Positions 1-9,363 of a stretch of DNA of 64,000 nucleotides are shown piece after piece. The DNA comes from JAPPHA01 sp965242975. GTDB lineage: Bacteria > Pseudomonadota > Alphaproteobacteria > Rhodobacterales > Rhodobacteraceae. A program made the translations under genes and the position numbers. Each line of letters starts with the position of its first letter. Position 1 is the first letter of the stretch. A model generated the notes under the pieces. It had not been told where the DNA came from, did not search any database, and was given only the letters and a program-made list of their open reading frames with translations. The stretch spans positions 310,001-374,000 of the forward strand of contig CBDETS010000007.1 in the NCBI GenBank assembly GCA_965242975.1, written 5' to 3'.

Positions 1-152
1 ACCTGCTACGGGATCCTCCGTTACAGAAGATCGACCTGATCAACGTCCTGCCGATCACCAACTCAGTGGAAGAGACATTCTTTCTGTTCTCGAAGATGGA
101 AAGGGAATCCAATGCCGCTTCCGCCAGGCAAAACCATGTTCCCCGAGCCTGA
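1..152 (+). CDS. 3' end of an unidentified gene (partial)
   Basis: An open frame enters from the left edge in frame 3 and stops with TGA at 150-152, giving about 49 residues that include the stretch LQKIDLINVLPITNSVEET. Third positions are mostly G or C as in the real genes of the window, which is why I think it is the tail of a true gene. No family is recognised and no start is visible. It could equally be a chance open frame. Confidence 0.35.
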   Translation, partial: LLRDPPLQKIDLINVLPITNSVEETFFLFSKMERESNAASARQNHVPRA

Positions 153-1045
153 CCGGGCGCAGGTGCACGCGTGTTCACCGTGCTCGGCGGAATGTGGTCC
201 CGCCGAGGGATGGTTGCGCCCCACAGCACCCCGGGGTGATCCGCGGCAGCGGATTGCCGGAAGGCAGGGCTGTCTGATCGGACTCGCACAAAGGGAGTCC
301 CGTTGCCGGACCGCGTCTGTTCGGAGCGCGGGCAGGGAGACGTTGCTTTCTCCCGGCGCGACCGCCACGCCAGCTTAATGGGCCGGGGCTCTCTGGCATC
401 TCGTTTCGGCGAGACGGCCATCGGGAGAGTCATTGCATGCGCACCACGATAGGACCGGATGGAGGGCACTGTCACGAACCATGAGGTTTGGAGTGATCAC
501 GGTATTCTCCCAACCGTTCAATTCGGGTTATGGTGCCCGACCGTGCGGCTTTCGATCGACCCGGATCACCGGCATGGCGACGGTGCCGTGCGCGAACCCG
601 CGCGCCCGCCAGACGGGAAAGGCTGAGACGGGAGGTCCGACCACGTGGTCACGGTCCGGATCAGTGTCCCAGGTTGGTAACGTGACGGTTCTTCACTCGA
701 AGCCTTGTGGAAATCCGGATTTCGCTGTCAGGAACGAGGACGGGACACGACCACATCCCGGCATGGCTGCGGTATCTGCGTCTCACGGGGCGATAAACGG
801 AAAAAGTCGAGAGCAGACGCACAAACGCGCGGCATGCCGCCCGTACCCTGAACGTTCCCGCAGCCGACAACGTACGCCCATCCGGGCCTGGATATCCACT
901 CAAGGTTGCCCCGAAGTCGATGATGTCCGCGAGTCCGTGCGTGAACGTCACCGCAGCTTCCCACCCGTGTTGATTCGGTCGGTTCCAGGCAGGTGGCGTG
1001 CATGCGGCATGCGAAGAGGCAAGCGCACACGCCTTCTCGTTGTCT
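153..1045. other. intergenic region with no supported gene
   Basis: About 890 bases between the left-edge tail and the TRAP permease. Open frames of 100-290 codons exist on both strands, but they are arginine-, proline- and serine-rich with no recognisable family or convincing ribosome binding site. I see no tRNA, IS end or array. A 15-base string GCGACCGCCACGCCA near 358 recurs near 14416 at the edge of the ISKra4 element, which may mean this stretch holds old mobile-element debris; that is only a hint. Confidence 0.5.
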
Positions 1046-2422
1046 CTATCGAGTGACGATCTCGGGGCCCATCAGGGCATTCGGCAGGACCGTCGAAAGC
1101 CACGGAACGTAGGTTACCAGGATCAGGAACGCGAACAGCACACCCAGGAACGGCAGAGCTGCGCTGACTACTCTCAACACGGGCATCCCCGCCACGCCCG
1201 AGGTGACAAACAGGTTGAGACCGACCGGCGGTGTAATCATGCCGATTTCCATGTTGACAACCATGATGATGCCGAGGTGGATCGGGTCGATTCCAAGTTC
1301 GATCGCGATTGGAAAGACCAGTGGGGCCACAATCACCAGGAGCCCGGACGGTTCCATGAACTGACCGCCAACCAGCAGGATCAGGTTGACAACGATGAGA
1401 AACGTGATGGGGCCGAGCCCGACCGCTAGCATCGCTTCGGTGATCTTCTGGGGGATTTGTTCGTCGGTAAGAACGTGTTTGAGAATCAGGGCGTTCGAAA
1501 TGACGAAAAGCAACACGACCGTCAGCATTCCCGCTTCGTAGAGAGTCGAGCGCGTGTCCCGGTGCCACAGTGCCGCAAACAGTGCCCCCGGCTTGTGCCG
1601 CAATCGAGGATGGCTGCCGGCATCGTCTGCCGCGAGCGGACCCATGTCCCGATAGACGAAACAGGCGATGGCCCATGCGTAGACAGCCGCTACGGCGGCT
1701 GCTTCCGTCGGGGTGAACACGCCACCGTAGATTCCTCCAAGGATGATGACGACCAGAAAGATACCCCAACCGGCCTCTCGCCCGGATTCGGCGATTTCCT
1801 TCCAGCCTGCCCAATCGCCTTTAGGCAGGCCTGTCAGCCTGGCGACCACGTAGATACTGACCATCAGCATGATGCCGGCGGTCAGTCCGGGGAGCACGCC
1901 TGCCAGAAACATGCGTCCGACCGAGACCTCCACGGCGGCTGCATAGACGACCATGACAATCGAAGGGGGAATCAGAATTCCGAGTGTGCCGGCATTGCAG
2001 ATCACGCCTGCGGCAAATTCCTTGCTGTAGCCAGCCTGTCGCATACCCGAGATGGCAATCGTCCCGATCGCCACCACGGTAGCGGGTGACGACCCTGACA
2101 ATGCGGCGAAAATCATGCAGGCAAACACGCCCGCGATCGCCAGCCCGCCATGGAAGTGTCCGACACATGCAATCGAGAAGCGAATGATCCGACGTGCGAC
2201 CCCGCCGGTCGACATGAAGCTCGATGCCAGGACGAAAAACGGGATCGCCAGCAGTGTGTAGTGGCCTTCGAACGCGCTGAACAGTGTCTGCGCGATCGAG
2301 GCAAGCGAACTGTCCGAAAACCAGAGCAGAAAGAGCATGGACGACAGTCCGAGAGCAACGGCAATCGGGACGCCGAGTAGCAGGAACCCGATGACCATCG
2401 AAAAGAGGAGAATGACGTCCAT
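1046..2422 (-). CDS. dctM: TRAP transporter large permease (DctM/SiaQM type)
   Basis: 458 residues, the usual DctM size. It is the channel-forming inner-membrane subunit that uses the sodium or proton gradient to import a carboxylate-type solute delivered by the periplasmic DctP. Hydrophobic segments run through the whole chain. The GSSPATVVAIGTI loop (around residue 110), the GILIPPSIVMVVYA segment (around 150) and a C-terminal MITPPVGLNLFV repeat are family hallmarks. It is the last gene of dctP-dctQ-dctM, 9 bases after dctQ. A hydrophilic insert at about residues 265-290 (RDMGPLAADDAGSHPRLRH) is longer than usual. Substrate cannot be read from the sequence. Confidence 0.93.
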   Translation of the reverse strand: MDVILLFSMVIGFLLLGVPIAVALGLSSMLFLLWFSDSSLASIAQTLFSAFEGHYTLLAIPFFVLASSFMSTGGVARRIIRFSIACVGHFHGGLAIAGVFACMIFAALSGSSPATVVAIGTIAISGMRQAGYSKEFAAGVICNAGTLGILIPPSIVMVVYAAAVEVSVGRMFLAGVLPGLTAGIMLMVSIYVVARLTGLPKGDWAGWKEIAESGREAGWGIFLVVIILGGIYGGVFTPTEAAAVAAVYAWAIACFVYRDMGPLAADDAGSHPRLRHKPGALFAALWHRDTRSTLYEAGMLTVVLLFVISNALILKHVLTDEQIPQKITEAMLAVGLGPITFLIVVNLILLVGGQFMEPSGLLVIVAPLVFPIAIELGIDPIHLGIIMVVNMEIGMITPPVGLNLFVTSGVAGMPVLRVVSAALPFLGVLFAFLILVTYVPWLSTVLPNALMGPEIVTR

Positions 2423-2431
2423 CGCCTGGCT

Positions 2432-3103
2432 TCACCGGTTGTTTCCGGCAGCCCCGGAGTGGCCATTGGTGTTCGTCCCTTCATCGACTTCATGGCTGGC
2501 TACCAGCAAGTCAATCTCGTCTTTCCAAAGACGTGATGCCGCTTGGAGAAATCGCAAGAGCAAAAGCGTCATGGAGAGAGGAAGAACGGTGTATGGTATC
2601 AACCGGGGGATTTTTTCGTAGGGTTCGCCATCGTTGAACCAATCCTCCAGAAACCTGAAGACTGCGGGCATCGGGATGTCCTGCGTTTCATACCAGCCCT
2701 TGCCCCTGAGCCTGTCCTCGAAACCCGTGGGGAACCATCGACCCTCGGTTCTCGGCAGGTTGGCGAAGTTGGCCCAGTAATCCCACGAGCCTTTCAGAAG
2801 CAGGAATGAGAACACGATGCAGCAGGAAACGGAAAACATCCCGATCAGCTTTCGCGTGCGCGGACCCACGGACATCAAGACGATGTCCACTCCGAGATGA
2901 GATCCGACTTTGACGGCATACGAGGCGCCAAGAAGAACCATCCATGCAAACAGGAATACGGTTAGTTCCAGAGCCCAAAGGATGTTCGAATTGAATACAT
3001 ACCGCGCAATGACGTTGGCAAAGGTGATGGCGGTCATCAGTCCGAGAATGCCGCCGATCAGGGTCTGTTCGATCCTGTCACCAATGCTCTGCGGCACGTT
3101 CAT
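2432..3103 (-). CDS. dctQ: TRAP transporter small permease (DctQ)
   Basis: 223 residues with four hydrophobic segments: near residues 15-35, near 45-65, near 88-105, and the last near 175-190 after a long hydrophilic loop (about 115-170). DctQ partners DctM in the membrane. The loop is larger than in minimal DctQ proteins, as in the longer DctQ subtype. It lies between dctP (69 bases upstream, with a hairpin in the gap) and dctM (9 bases downstream), so the three form one operon. Identification rests on size, topology and position, because DctQ sequences are poorly conserved. Confidence 0.88.
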   Translation of the reverse strand: MNVPQSIGDRIEQTLIGGILGLMTAITFANVIARYVFNSNILWALELTVFLFAWMVLLGASYAVKVGSHLGVDIVLMSVGPRTRKLIGMFSVSCCIVFSFLLLKGSWDYWANFANLPRTEGRWFPTGFEDRLRGKGWYETQDIPMPAVFRFLEDWFNDGEPYEKIPRLIPYTVLPLSMTLLLLRFLQAASRLWKDEIDLLVASHEVDEGTNTNGHSGAAGNNR

Positions 3104-3126
3104 CGTTTGCGCGTCTCTAGGGATCG

Positions 3127-3159
3127 ACAGTACGGCAGGGCAGGACCCAGCCGTACTGT
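3127..3159 (-). other. intercistronic hairpin between dctP and dctQ
   Basis: Perfect 10-bp inverted repeat: ACAGTACGGC at 3127-3136 and GCCGTACTGT at 3150-3159, with a 13-base loop. On the transcribed (minus) strand it directly follows the dctP stop and is not followed by a T run. It is therefore more likely to protect the 3' end of the dctP message or act as a partial attenuator than to be a full terminator. Comparable hairpins sit in the same place at 42575 and 57332. Confidence 0.7.
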
Positions 3160-3172
3160 TCGGAATCGCCGA

Positions 3173-4177
3173 TCAGTTTGTCAGCAGGTTCAGTTCCTGG
3201 GCGGTCGCTATGTTGCGTGCGCCAACGTCCTCTTCGAACTGGGCCCAGACGTCCTTCATCACGTCAACCCATGCCTGGCGTTGATCCGGCGTCAGTTCGC
3301 GAACAATCCCGCCAGCGTCGATGATCGCCTGCCGTGCGTCCTGGTTGACCTGAACCGCTTCGTTGTTGCGGGTTACCGTGACTTCCTTGAGTATCGTCAG
3401 GAGTTGCGAACGGACATCGCCGGGAAGAGTGTCGAGCCAGTCAACGGATGTAACGACCAGGTAGTCGATGATGCCGTGGTTCGTTTCCGTTATGCCGTCC
3501 TGAACTTCAAAGAACTTCTTTCCGTAAATGTTGGACCAGGTGTTTTCCTGGCCGTCCACTACGCCCTGTTGCAACGCGCCATAGACCTCGGAAAACGCCA
3601 TTTTCTGGGGCGACCCCCCGATCGCCTCCATTTGCGCGACAAGAACATCGGATGACTGCACTCTGAACTTCAGACCTTTGGCATCGCTCGGCTGAATGAG
3701 TGGCCTGTTCGCCGACATCTGCTTCATCCCGTTGTGCCAGAAAGCCAGACCCTGAAGGCCCCGTTTCCTCATGCTGTCCTTCATTGCCTGCCCGGCGTCC
3801 GAACTCTGGAAGGCGTCGACGGCCTCCACGTTCCTGAACATGAACGGCAGGTCAAAGATCCGGAACTGTTTGGTGAACTTTTCGAATTTCGAAAGAGATG
3901 GCGCCGCAAGTTGGACGTCACCCTGCAGCAATGCCTCGAGAACCTTGTTGTCATCGTAAAGTGTCGAATTCGGGAAGACCTCCATGCAAGCCTTACCGTT
4001 CATTTCCGCGTTGACCCGTTCTGCGAGAAGCGTGGCAGCTATGCCTTTCGGATGCTTGTCCGTATTGGTAACATGGCTGAACTTGATTACGGTTTCACCG
4101 TCATCGCACTCGGCGCCGACTGAAACGCCGGCGATTGTCATCGCAGTAGCGATGACGCTAGCTGTCAAGTACCTCAT
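3173..4177 (-). CDS. dctP: TRAP transporter periplasmic substrate-binding protein (DctP)
   Basis: 334 residues. The N-terminus MRYLTASVIATAMTIAGVSVGA is a typical signal peptide, followed by a mature DctP fold. Family features include the IKFSHVTNTDKHPKG start of the first domain and the segment LKFRVQSSDVLVAQMEAIGG (about 165-185), which holds the arginine that in characterised DctP proteins clamps the substrate carboxylate. The later QQGVVDGQENTWSN block is also typical. First gene of dctPQM; it captures the solute in the periplasm. Ligand unknown. The 448-base region upstream holds its promoter. Confidence 0.93.
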   Translation of the reverse strand: MRYLTASVIATAMTIAGVSVGAECDDGETVIKFSHVTNTDKHPKGIAATLLAERVNAEMNGKACMEVFPNSTLYDDNKVLEALLQGDVQLAAPSLSKFEKFTKQFRIFDLPFMFRNVEAVDAFQSSDAGQAMKDSMRKRGLQGLAFWHNGMKQMSANRPLIQPSDAKGLKFRVQSSDVLVAQMEAIGGSPQKMAFSEVYGALQQGVVDGQENTWSNIYGKKFFEVQDGITETNHGIIDYLVVTSVDWLDTLPGDVRSQLLTILKEVTVTRNNEAVQVNQDARQAIIDAGGIVRELTPDQRQAWVDVMKDVWAQFEEDVGARNIATAQELNLLTN

Positions 4178-4625
4178 GATAACCCTCTGTTCCTGAAATT
4201 ATGGTCGCGATTTGCCGTTTGAGTCGTGGCAAGACAGCTGCAGATACACTTTGTTTCGCGCGTTCGCAAAGACCGATAAAATGTCAGACTACATACTGAT
4301 GACCGGTGATCACCGTTCGTGGAGGGCTGGTCTGAAGTGATCAGCAACCGGTGCCAGTCGATTTGACTGTCTGACTTGCGAAGCAATTCTATGCAGGTTT
4401 GCATGTTATCGGGCGTGAATCGGCAACAGAAACACGGATTCGCACAGGATTCGGAGGACGTACCCGGCTTTCACATTCCTGCAGGATCCTGGCCAAAACC
4501 CGGCCTCGGGCATTTCCGCCATCGAGGCCCGGAATCGTTTTTCAACTTCCTTCTTTCGCCACCGCTCTTCCCATCATTCCGAGTCACGGCGACAATTACA
4601 CCACGCCCGCCTTTCGGCATCGGCC
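4178..4625. other. intergenic region between dctP and rpoD
   Basis: 448 bases holding the dctP promoter region and the end of the rpoD transcript. No gene is supported. It contains the 12-bp palindrome CGGTGATCACCG (4304-4315), further TGATCA/TGATGA-like copies, and an inverted pair TGTCAGAC (about 4283) / GTCTGAC (about 4370). This looks like operator architecture for an unlinked regulator. No strong T-tailed terminator for rpoD was found. Confidence 0.5.
4304..4315. promoter_or_regulatory. candidate operator palindrome upstream of dctP
   Basis: CGGTGATCACCG is a perfect 12-bp palindrome about 130 bases upstream of the dctP start. Another TGATCA lies about 25 bases away toward rpoD. Such dyads are common operators for GntR- or LacI-type regulators, but no regulator gene is adjacent, so the assignment is speculative. 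Confidence 0.3.
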
Positions 4626-6602
4626 TTACTGTTCGAGAAACGATCTCAACCTCCGGCTGCGGCTTGGGTGCTTGAGTTTTCGAAGTGCCTTCGCCTCGAT
4701 CTGCCTGATCCGCTCGCGCGTCACACTGAATTGCTTGCCGACTTCCTCAAGCGTGTGGTCCGTGTTCATCCCGATACCGAATCGCATGCGAAGGACCCGT
4801 TCTTCCCGCGCCGTAAGCGAAGCCAGAACACGTGTCGTGGTTTCCTTGAGATTTCCCTGAATCGCGCTGTCGAGCGGAAGGATGGCATTCTTGTCCTCGA
4901 TGAAGTCACCCAGCTGGCTATCTTCCTCGTCGCCGATCGGAGTTTCCAGGGAAATGGGTTCCTTGGCGATCTTCAGGACCTTGCGCACCTTTTCGAGCGG
5001 CATCTGCAACTTTTGTGCCAGCTCCTCAGGTGTAGGTTCACGGCCGATTTCATGCAGCATCTGCCGGCTTGTTCTGACCATCTTGTTGATGGTTTCGATC
5101 ATGTGGACGGGAATCCGGATGGTCCGCGCCTGATCGGCGATGGAGCGGGTTATGGCCTGCCGGATCCACCACGTGGCATAAGTGGAGAACTTGTATCCGC
5201 GACGATATTCGAACTTGTCCACCGCTTTCATCAAGCCGATGTTGCCTTCCTGGATGAGGTCCAGAAACTGCAGCCCGCGGTTCGTGTACTTCTTGGCAAT
5301 TGAAATCACGAGCCGGAGATTGGCTTCGATCATTTCCTTTTCGGCGATCCGGGATTCCCGCTCTCCCTTCTGGACCTGGCGGATAATCCTCCGAAACTCG
5401 GCCATGTCCAGCCCGACGTACTGGCACATCTTTGACAGTTCCTCGCGGATTTCCGCGGCAGCGGACATGTGCTTCTCGACGAATGTGGCCCAACCCCGAC
5501 CCGGTTTCCGCGCGATGAACTCCGGCCATTCCGGGTCCAGCTCGTAACCGAGATAAGCGTCGATGAACTCTTTTCGATTGATTCTCGATCGGATCGCGAG
5601 CCTGGACATGTTGCTGTCGAGTTTCGTGATCCGCCTGTTGAGGCCGTAGAGCTGGTCAAGCAGTGCTTCGATACGGTTGTTATGCAAGTGCAACGAATTG
5701 ACCAGCGTAACCATTTCGTCGCTGAGCTTCTGAAATTGCTTTTCCTCTTTCGAGGTAAACCTGTCCGGGTACTCGATCGCAGCGTGCAGCCGTGATTCCT
5801 GAATGACTTCGAGGTCGGAGTATTTCTCGGCGATTTCGTCGAGGGTGCGCAAGACGCTGGGGGCCAGAGCAGCTTCCATTGCTGCCAGCGAGACGTTCAA
5901 TTGTGCATCATCGTCATCATCATCGTCATCATCGTCGTCGTTTGGCTTGCCGTTACCGGCATTCCCCGGAAACGCGCTAGCCGGTTCGCCGTCCGTCGAT
6001 GCTCCCTTTTCCTGATTGAGTACGCCAGAATCGCTGTAGGTGCTCTCAAGGTCAATGACCTCGCGCAAGAGGATCTGTTCGTCCAGCAGTTCCTCGCGCC
6101 AGATTGTGATGGCCCGAAAGGTCAGAGGGCTCTTGCACAAGCCCGCAATCATTGTGTTCCGTCCCGCCTCGATGCGTTTTGCGATCGCAATTTCGCCTTC
6201 GCGGGAAAGAAGTTCGACCTGGCCCATTTCCCGGAGATACATGCGAACCGGATCGTCAGTCCTGTCGAGTTTTTCTGTCGCCGACGGCGCGATGACGACG
6301 CTCTTTTCGGGATTTTCCTCTACAACCGCGACCTCGCGGCTGCCTTCCTCCTCGGCATCCTCTCCTTCACCATCGACGATATTGATCCCCATCCCCGACA
6401 ACATCGACATGACGTCCTCGATTTGCTCGGATGAAACCTGGTTTGGAGGGAGAACATCGTTCAATTCATCATACGTGATGTATCCGCGAGCCCGCGCATC
6501 GGATATCATCTTCTTGACCCTGGCCTGGCTCAGGTCGATCATGGAATCTGCGGATTCCTGTTGATCGACAGGCTTGCTGTCGTCGTCGGACTTGGTAGTC
6601 AT
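4626..6602 (-). CDS. rpoD: RNA polymerase primary sigma factor RpoD (sigma-70)
   Basis: 658 residues from the ATG at 6602, which has a GAGGG ribosome binding site; the frame stays open upstream but that part is not sigma-like. Region 1.1 is N-terminal (SQARVKKMISDARARGYITYDE), followed by an acidic linker. Region 1.2 begins at DDPVRMYLREMGQVELL, then a long non-conserved region, then region 2 (DLIQEGNIGLMKAVDKFEY and YATWWIRQAITRSIADQART), region 3, and region 4 with the helix-turn-helix at TLEEVGKQFSVTRERIRQIE. The non-conserved region carries an 11-aspartate run encoded at 5907-5939. Downstream of dnaG on the same strand, as in many alphaproteobacteria. Confidence 0.98.
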   Translation of the reverse strand: MTTKSDDDSKPVDQQESADSMIDLSQARVKKMISDARARGYITYDELNDVLPPNQVSSEQIEDVMSMLSGMGINIVDGEGEDAEEEGSREVAVVEENPEKSVVIAPSATEKLDRTDDPVRMYLREMGQVELLSREGEIAIAKRIEAGRNTMIAGLCKSPLTFRAITIWREELLDEQILLREVIDLESTYSDSGVLNQEKGASTDGEPASAFPGNAGNGKPNDDDDDDDDDDDAQLNVSLAAMEAALAPSVLRTLDEIAEKYSDLEVIQESRLHAAIEYPDRFTSKEEKQFQKLSDEMVTLVNSLHLHNNRIEALLDQLYGLNRRITKLDSNMSRLAIRSRINRKEFIDAYLGYELDPEWPEFIARKPGRGWATFVEKHMSAAAEIREELSKMCQYVGLDMAEFRRIIRQVQKGERESRIAEKEMIEANLRLVISIAKKYTNRGLQFLDLIQEGNIGLMKAVDKFEYRRGYKFSTYATWWIRQAITRSIADQARTIRIPVHMIETINKMVRTSRQMLHEIGREPTPEELAQKLQMPLEKVRKVLKIAKEPISLETPIGDEEDSQLGDFIEDKNAILPLDSAIQGNLKETTTRVLASLTAREERVLRMRFGIGMNTDHTLEEVGKQFSVTRERIRQIEAKALRKLKHPSRSRRLRSFLEQ

Positions 6603-6995
6603 GTGGTAACCCTCGGTACGGACGTCGATGCGACCAGAGATCGTATCGAATGGAATGAGTTCGGGAACCCCCGGCGTGACGATTTGCGTACCTTTCGGGT
6701 ACGGCCGTGATTGACGCCGAATCCCCTGCGGAGAATTCGGTCGCCGCAGGGGCTTACTTCGGGCGTAGACTGGTTCATCTGCAATATTGTACCAGCGGAA
6801 GCCTTTTGCAAGGAATCTGCGCGAATTCATTCGCGAAATCTACCGTGAAATCGCTCATTACGCGAGCAGGCGGCGGCTGACGCCGTGCCGTGCCGCGGAC
6901 CTGGCTCATCATTCGGCCTCGTATTGCCGCGATGGGAGTCACGGAGTCTCCTGCGTTCGGGTAGCGGAACGGGAACGCGCCGCCGTGCAATCCGA
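6603..6995. other. dnaG-rpoD intergenic region
   Basis: 393 bases between the dnaG stop and the rpoD start, long for this gene pair. It holds a strong stem-loop (6723-6752) and presumably an rpoD promoter. The open frame that extends rpoD upstream through this region (75 extra codons) has no sigma-factor similarity and is not part of the gene. Confidence 0.5.
6723..6752 (-). other. stem-loop between dnaG and rpoD
   Basis: CCCCTGCGG (6723-6731) pairs with CCGCAGGGG (6744-6752), a 9-bp GC-rich stem with a 12-base loop. There is no T run on the minus-strand side, so a classical intrinsic terminator is not supported. It may be a processing or attenuation element separating dnaG from rpoD; in E. 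coli the macromolecular-synthesis operon is also processed between these genes. Confidence 0.5.
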
Positions 6996-8957
6996 TCAGG
7001 TTTTTTCCCAAACCCGGTTCTCGACAAGGGATCGAAGCTGTCGCGATATCCCCTTTTCCTCATCGTCGTCGAGTGCCTCTGCCGTTGTCGACCTGCGAAC
7101 CCGATCGACGTCCTGCGTGACCTGCTTGAGCCGGTACGTCATCCGCTCGTTGGTCGCGGTGACGATGTCCTGCTCAAACTCGCTGACCTCGCGAAAATGA
7201 CCGACCTCGACGGAGTGGACACGAACGGTTTCCTCGAGAGTTCGTTCGATCATGGCCGGGTCGGCGTTTTCATTCAGGCACGGATTGCTGCGGACGCCCG
7301 GTTCCCGGCGCAGCGTCTCAAGTGGGTCGTAACCAATCACGTCCTTGAGGCGGTTTCGAAACGATTCCGGGTCAATTCGTCCCGCGTCTTCGGTCGCGAG
7401 CAAGGCGATGAATTGATTGTACAGGGGTCTGAATGCGGGCGTTTCGATCGGACACGCCTCCAGGTCCGATTCCAGCTTGAGCGCAGATGCCGGATTGAGA
7501 ATTGCCGCCGCGAGCAGGACGGATTCGCGATTCCTCCATCGGGCGGATGACTCGAACCGTGCGGAATTCGCCAGTGGAGACCCGCGCGTCTTTGCGACCG
7601 GCGACGCCGTGCGCTGATCGTGAATGCCGGCTCTCGTGCCGCCGCGAATCCTGCGCGGGGTCCGCCGGGAAAACCCGAACAGTTCACGGCTCATCTGGCG
7701 CAGCGAATCACGGTAATGCTGTTGAATGGATCGGTCCCTGATCTTGCCGACCGCCCCCTCAAGAGACTTTTCAAGGGCCGCCCGGCGTTCCGGGCTGTCA
7801 AAGTCTCGGCCTTCGGTCTCGCGCTGCCAAAGTAGATCGACCATTGGCCGACTTTGCGCCAGCAGTTCACGCATCTTTTCAACACCTTGGTCACGAATCA
7901 GGTCATCAGGATCTTTCCCTTCCGGCATCATCACGAACCGAAGCGAACGTCCGGCCTCAAGAAGTGGAAACGCGAGTTCCATCAGGCGCATTGCGGCGCG
8001 ACGTCCCGCGGCATCTCCATCAAGCGTGATGATCGGTTCCGGGCTGATCCTCCACATGAGCAGAAGTTGGGATTCGGTGATGGCGGTTCCGAGGGGAGCG
8101 ACGGAGTTTGTGATTCCTGCCGATACCAGCGAAATCACGTCCATATACCCTTCCGCGACCACGAGTTGACCGTCTTTCCCGAGCGACTCACGCGCAGGGC
8201 CCAGATTGTACAGCATGCGGCCCTTGTCAAAGACCGGCGTTTCCGGCGAGTTCATGTATTTTGCCGGTGCCTCGGGATTCATCGCCCTGCCGCCGAATGC
8301 AACGCATGAGCCGCGAGGGTTCCGAATCGGAAACATGATCCGGTCCCGAAACCTGTCAAAGGGTGCCCCCCTGTCGTCAGGGCGAATGACGAGTCCGGCT
8401 TCAATCATGTCCGCCACCTGAACCCCCTTTTCGGTCAGATGCTGGCGCAACGACGATCCGTCGCGCGGGGCGTAACCGATTTCAAACGTCATGATCGTGT
8501 CTTCGGAAAGACCGCGGTCGTGCAGGTAACGGCGTGTCGGTCCGGCCTTCGCCGAATTGAACTGCAATCGGAAAAATGCCAGCGCCTGATCCAGGACGTC
8601 GATCAGGCGGGACTGTCGGTCGATCTTTTCCTTCGCTTTCGGGTCGGGGGCAGGCATGTCCATTCCCGCCTCACGTGCGAGCATGGATACTGCTTCCATG
8701 AAACCGAAATTCTTGGTCTCGCGGAGGAACTTTATGGCGTCACCCTTGCTGTGACATCCGAAGCAGTAATAGAATCCCTTTCTGTCGTCGACCTTGAACG
8801 ACGGCGTTTTCTCTTGGTGGAACGGGCAGAGTGCCCAATATTCGCCGCGCCCCGGGTTCGATTTTTTCGAATCCCAGGACAGTTTTTCCCCGACGATCCG
8901 TGCAATCGAAATCCGGTCCCGAAGTTGATCAATGAATCCGTCGGGAAGTGTTGTCAT
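6996..8957 (-). CDS. dnaG: DNA primase DnaG
   Basis: 653 residues from the ATG at 8957 (MTTLPDGFIDQ), which matches the usual DnaG N-terminus. A TTG start 15 codons upstream is possible but less likely. The N-terminal CHC2 zinc site is C44-x2-H47 with C65-x2-C68. The TOPRIM core follows with VAEGYMDVISL (catalytic Glu) and TLDGDAAGRRAAMR (metal-binding Asp). The C-terminal half is divergent, as usual for the helicase-binding domain. It makes RNA primers for replication. Upstream of rpoD on the same strand. Confidence 0.97.
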   Translation of the reverse strand: MTTLPDGFIDQLRDRISIARIVGEKLSWDSKKSNPGRGEYWALCPFHQEKTPSFKVDDRKGFYYCFGCHSKGDAIKFLRETKNFGFMEAVSMLAREAGMDMPAPDPKAKEKIDRQSRLIDVLDQALAFFRLQFNSAKAGPTRRYLHDRGLSEDTIMTFEIGYAPRDGSSLRQHLTEKGVQVADMIEAGLVIRPDDRGAPFDRFRDRIMFPIRNPRGSCVAFGGRAMNPEAPAKYMNSPETPVFDKGRMLYNLGPARESLGKDGQLVVAEGYMDVISLVSAGITNSVAPLGTAITESQLLLMWRISPEPIITLDGDAAGRRAAMRLMELAFPLLEAGRSLRFVMMPEGKDPDDLIRDQGVEKMRELLAQSRPMVDLLWQRETEGRDFDSPERRAALEKSLEGAVGKIRDRSIQQHYRDSLRQMSRELFGFSRRTPRRIRGGTRAGIHDQRTASPVAKTRGSPLANSARFESSARWRNRESVLLAAAILNPASALKLESDLEACPIETPAFRPLYNQFIALLATEDAGRIDPESFRNRLKDVIGYDPLETLRREPGVRSNPCLNENADPAMIERTLEETVRVHSVEVGHFREVSEFEQDIVTATNERMTYRLKQVTQDVDRVRRSTTAEALDDDEEKGISRQLRSLVENRVWEKT

Positions 8958-9040
8958 GTGCAGCGCCGATCCATTCCTCAACTCCTCGTGTATCGGGTTC
9001 AAGGGCTATACAACAGTTGATCCGTTAGGGAGTCGGTCGG

Positions 9041-9334
9041 TCAAGGCCTGATTTTGACCGTTTGCCGCAATTTTCGACCCGTCGAGTCAAAAACGAGGAT
9101 AAGGTCCTGATTCGTAACAACGACGATCCAATGGGTTCCCCGCGTGATCGCGGTAATCTCATGACCTTCGGGGATTGCAATGCTGTCCGGAAACACGGCA
9201 GGTGATTCAAGTCTTAGGGCCCGAATGGTAATGACGGTTGTCATGGCGACGGTTCCGGCGATCATGACGACAAGAAGTGCCACGACCAGGCGGCGCAAGA
9301 TCCTAATTTGGCTGGACTCTGGAGACACTTCCAC
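9041..9334 (-). CDS. small single-pass membrane protein, DUF6476-like
   Basis: 97 residues from a GTG at 9334, preceded by GGGAG about 11 bases upstream. A longer frame upstream would overlap the divergent pseudouridine synthase and is not protein-like. One transmembrane segment (RRLVVALLVVMIAGTVAMTTV, about residues 13-33) is followed by a short beta-rich outer domain with IPEGHEITAITRGTHWIVVVT. The arrangement next to an RluA-family gene and rpoH fits the alphaproteobacterial DUF6476 family; function unknown. Family assignment is from memory of pattern and context. Confidence 0.72.
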   Translation of the reverse strand: MEVSPESSQIRILRRLVVALLVVMIAGTVAMTTVITIRALRLESPAVFPDSIAIPEGHEITAITRGTHWIVVVTNQDLILVFDSTGRKLRQTVKIRP

Positions 9335-9363
9335 TTGAATTACCGCTCCCAATTTCGACCGGT

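Noticed and set aside
433..1056. 207-codon plus-strand frame in the first kilobase
   Set aside because: No family, odd composition, no ribosome binding site; treated as non-coding.
6723..6752. Intrinsic terminator after dnaG
   Set aside because: The stem is strong but no T run follows on the transcribed strand, so it is listed only as a hairpin.
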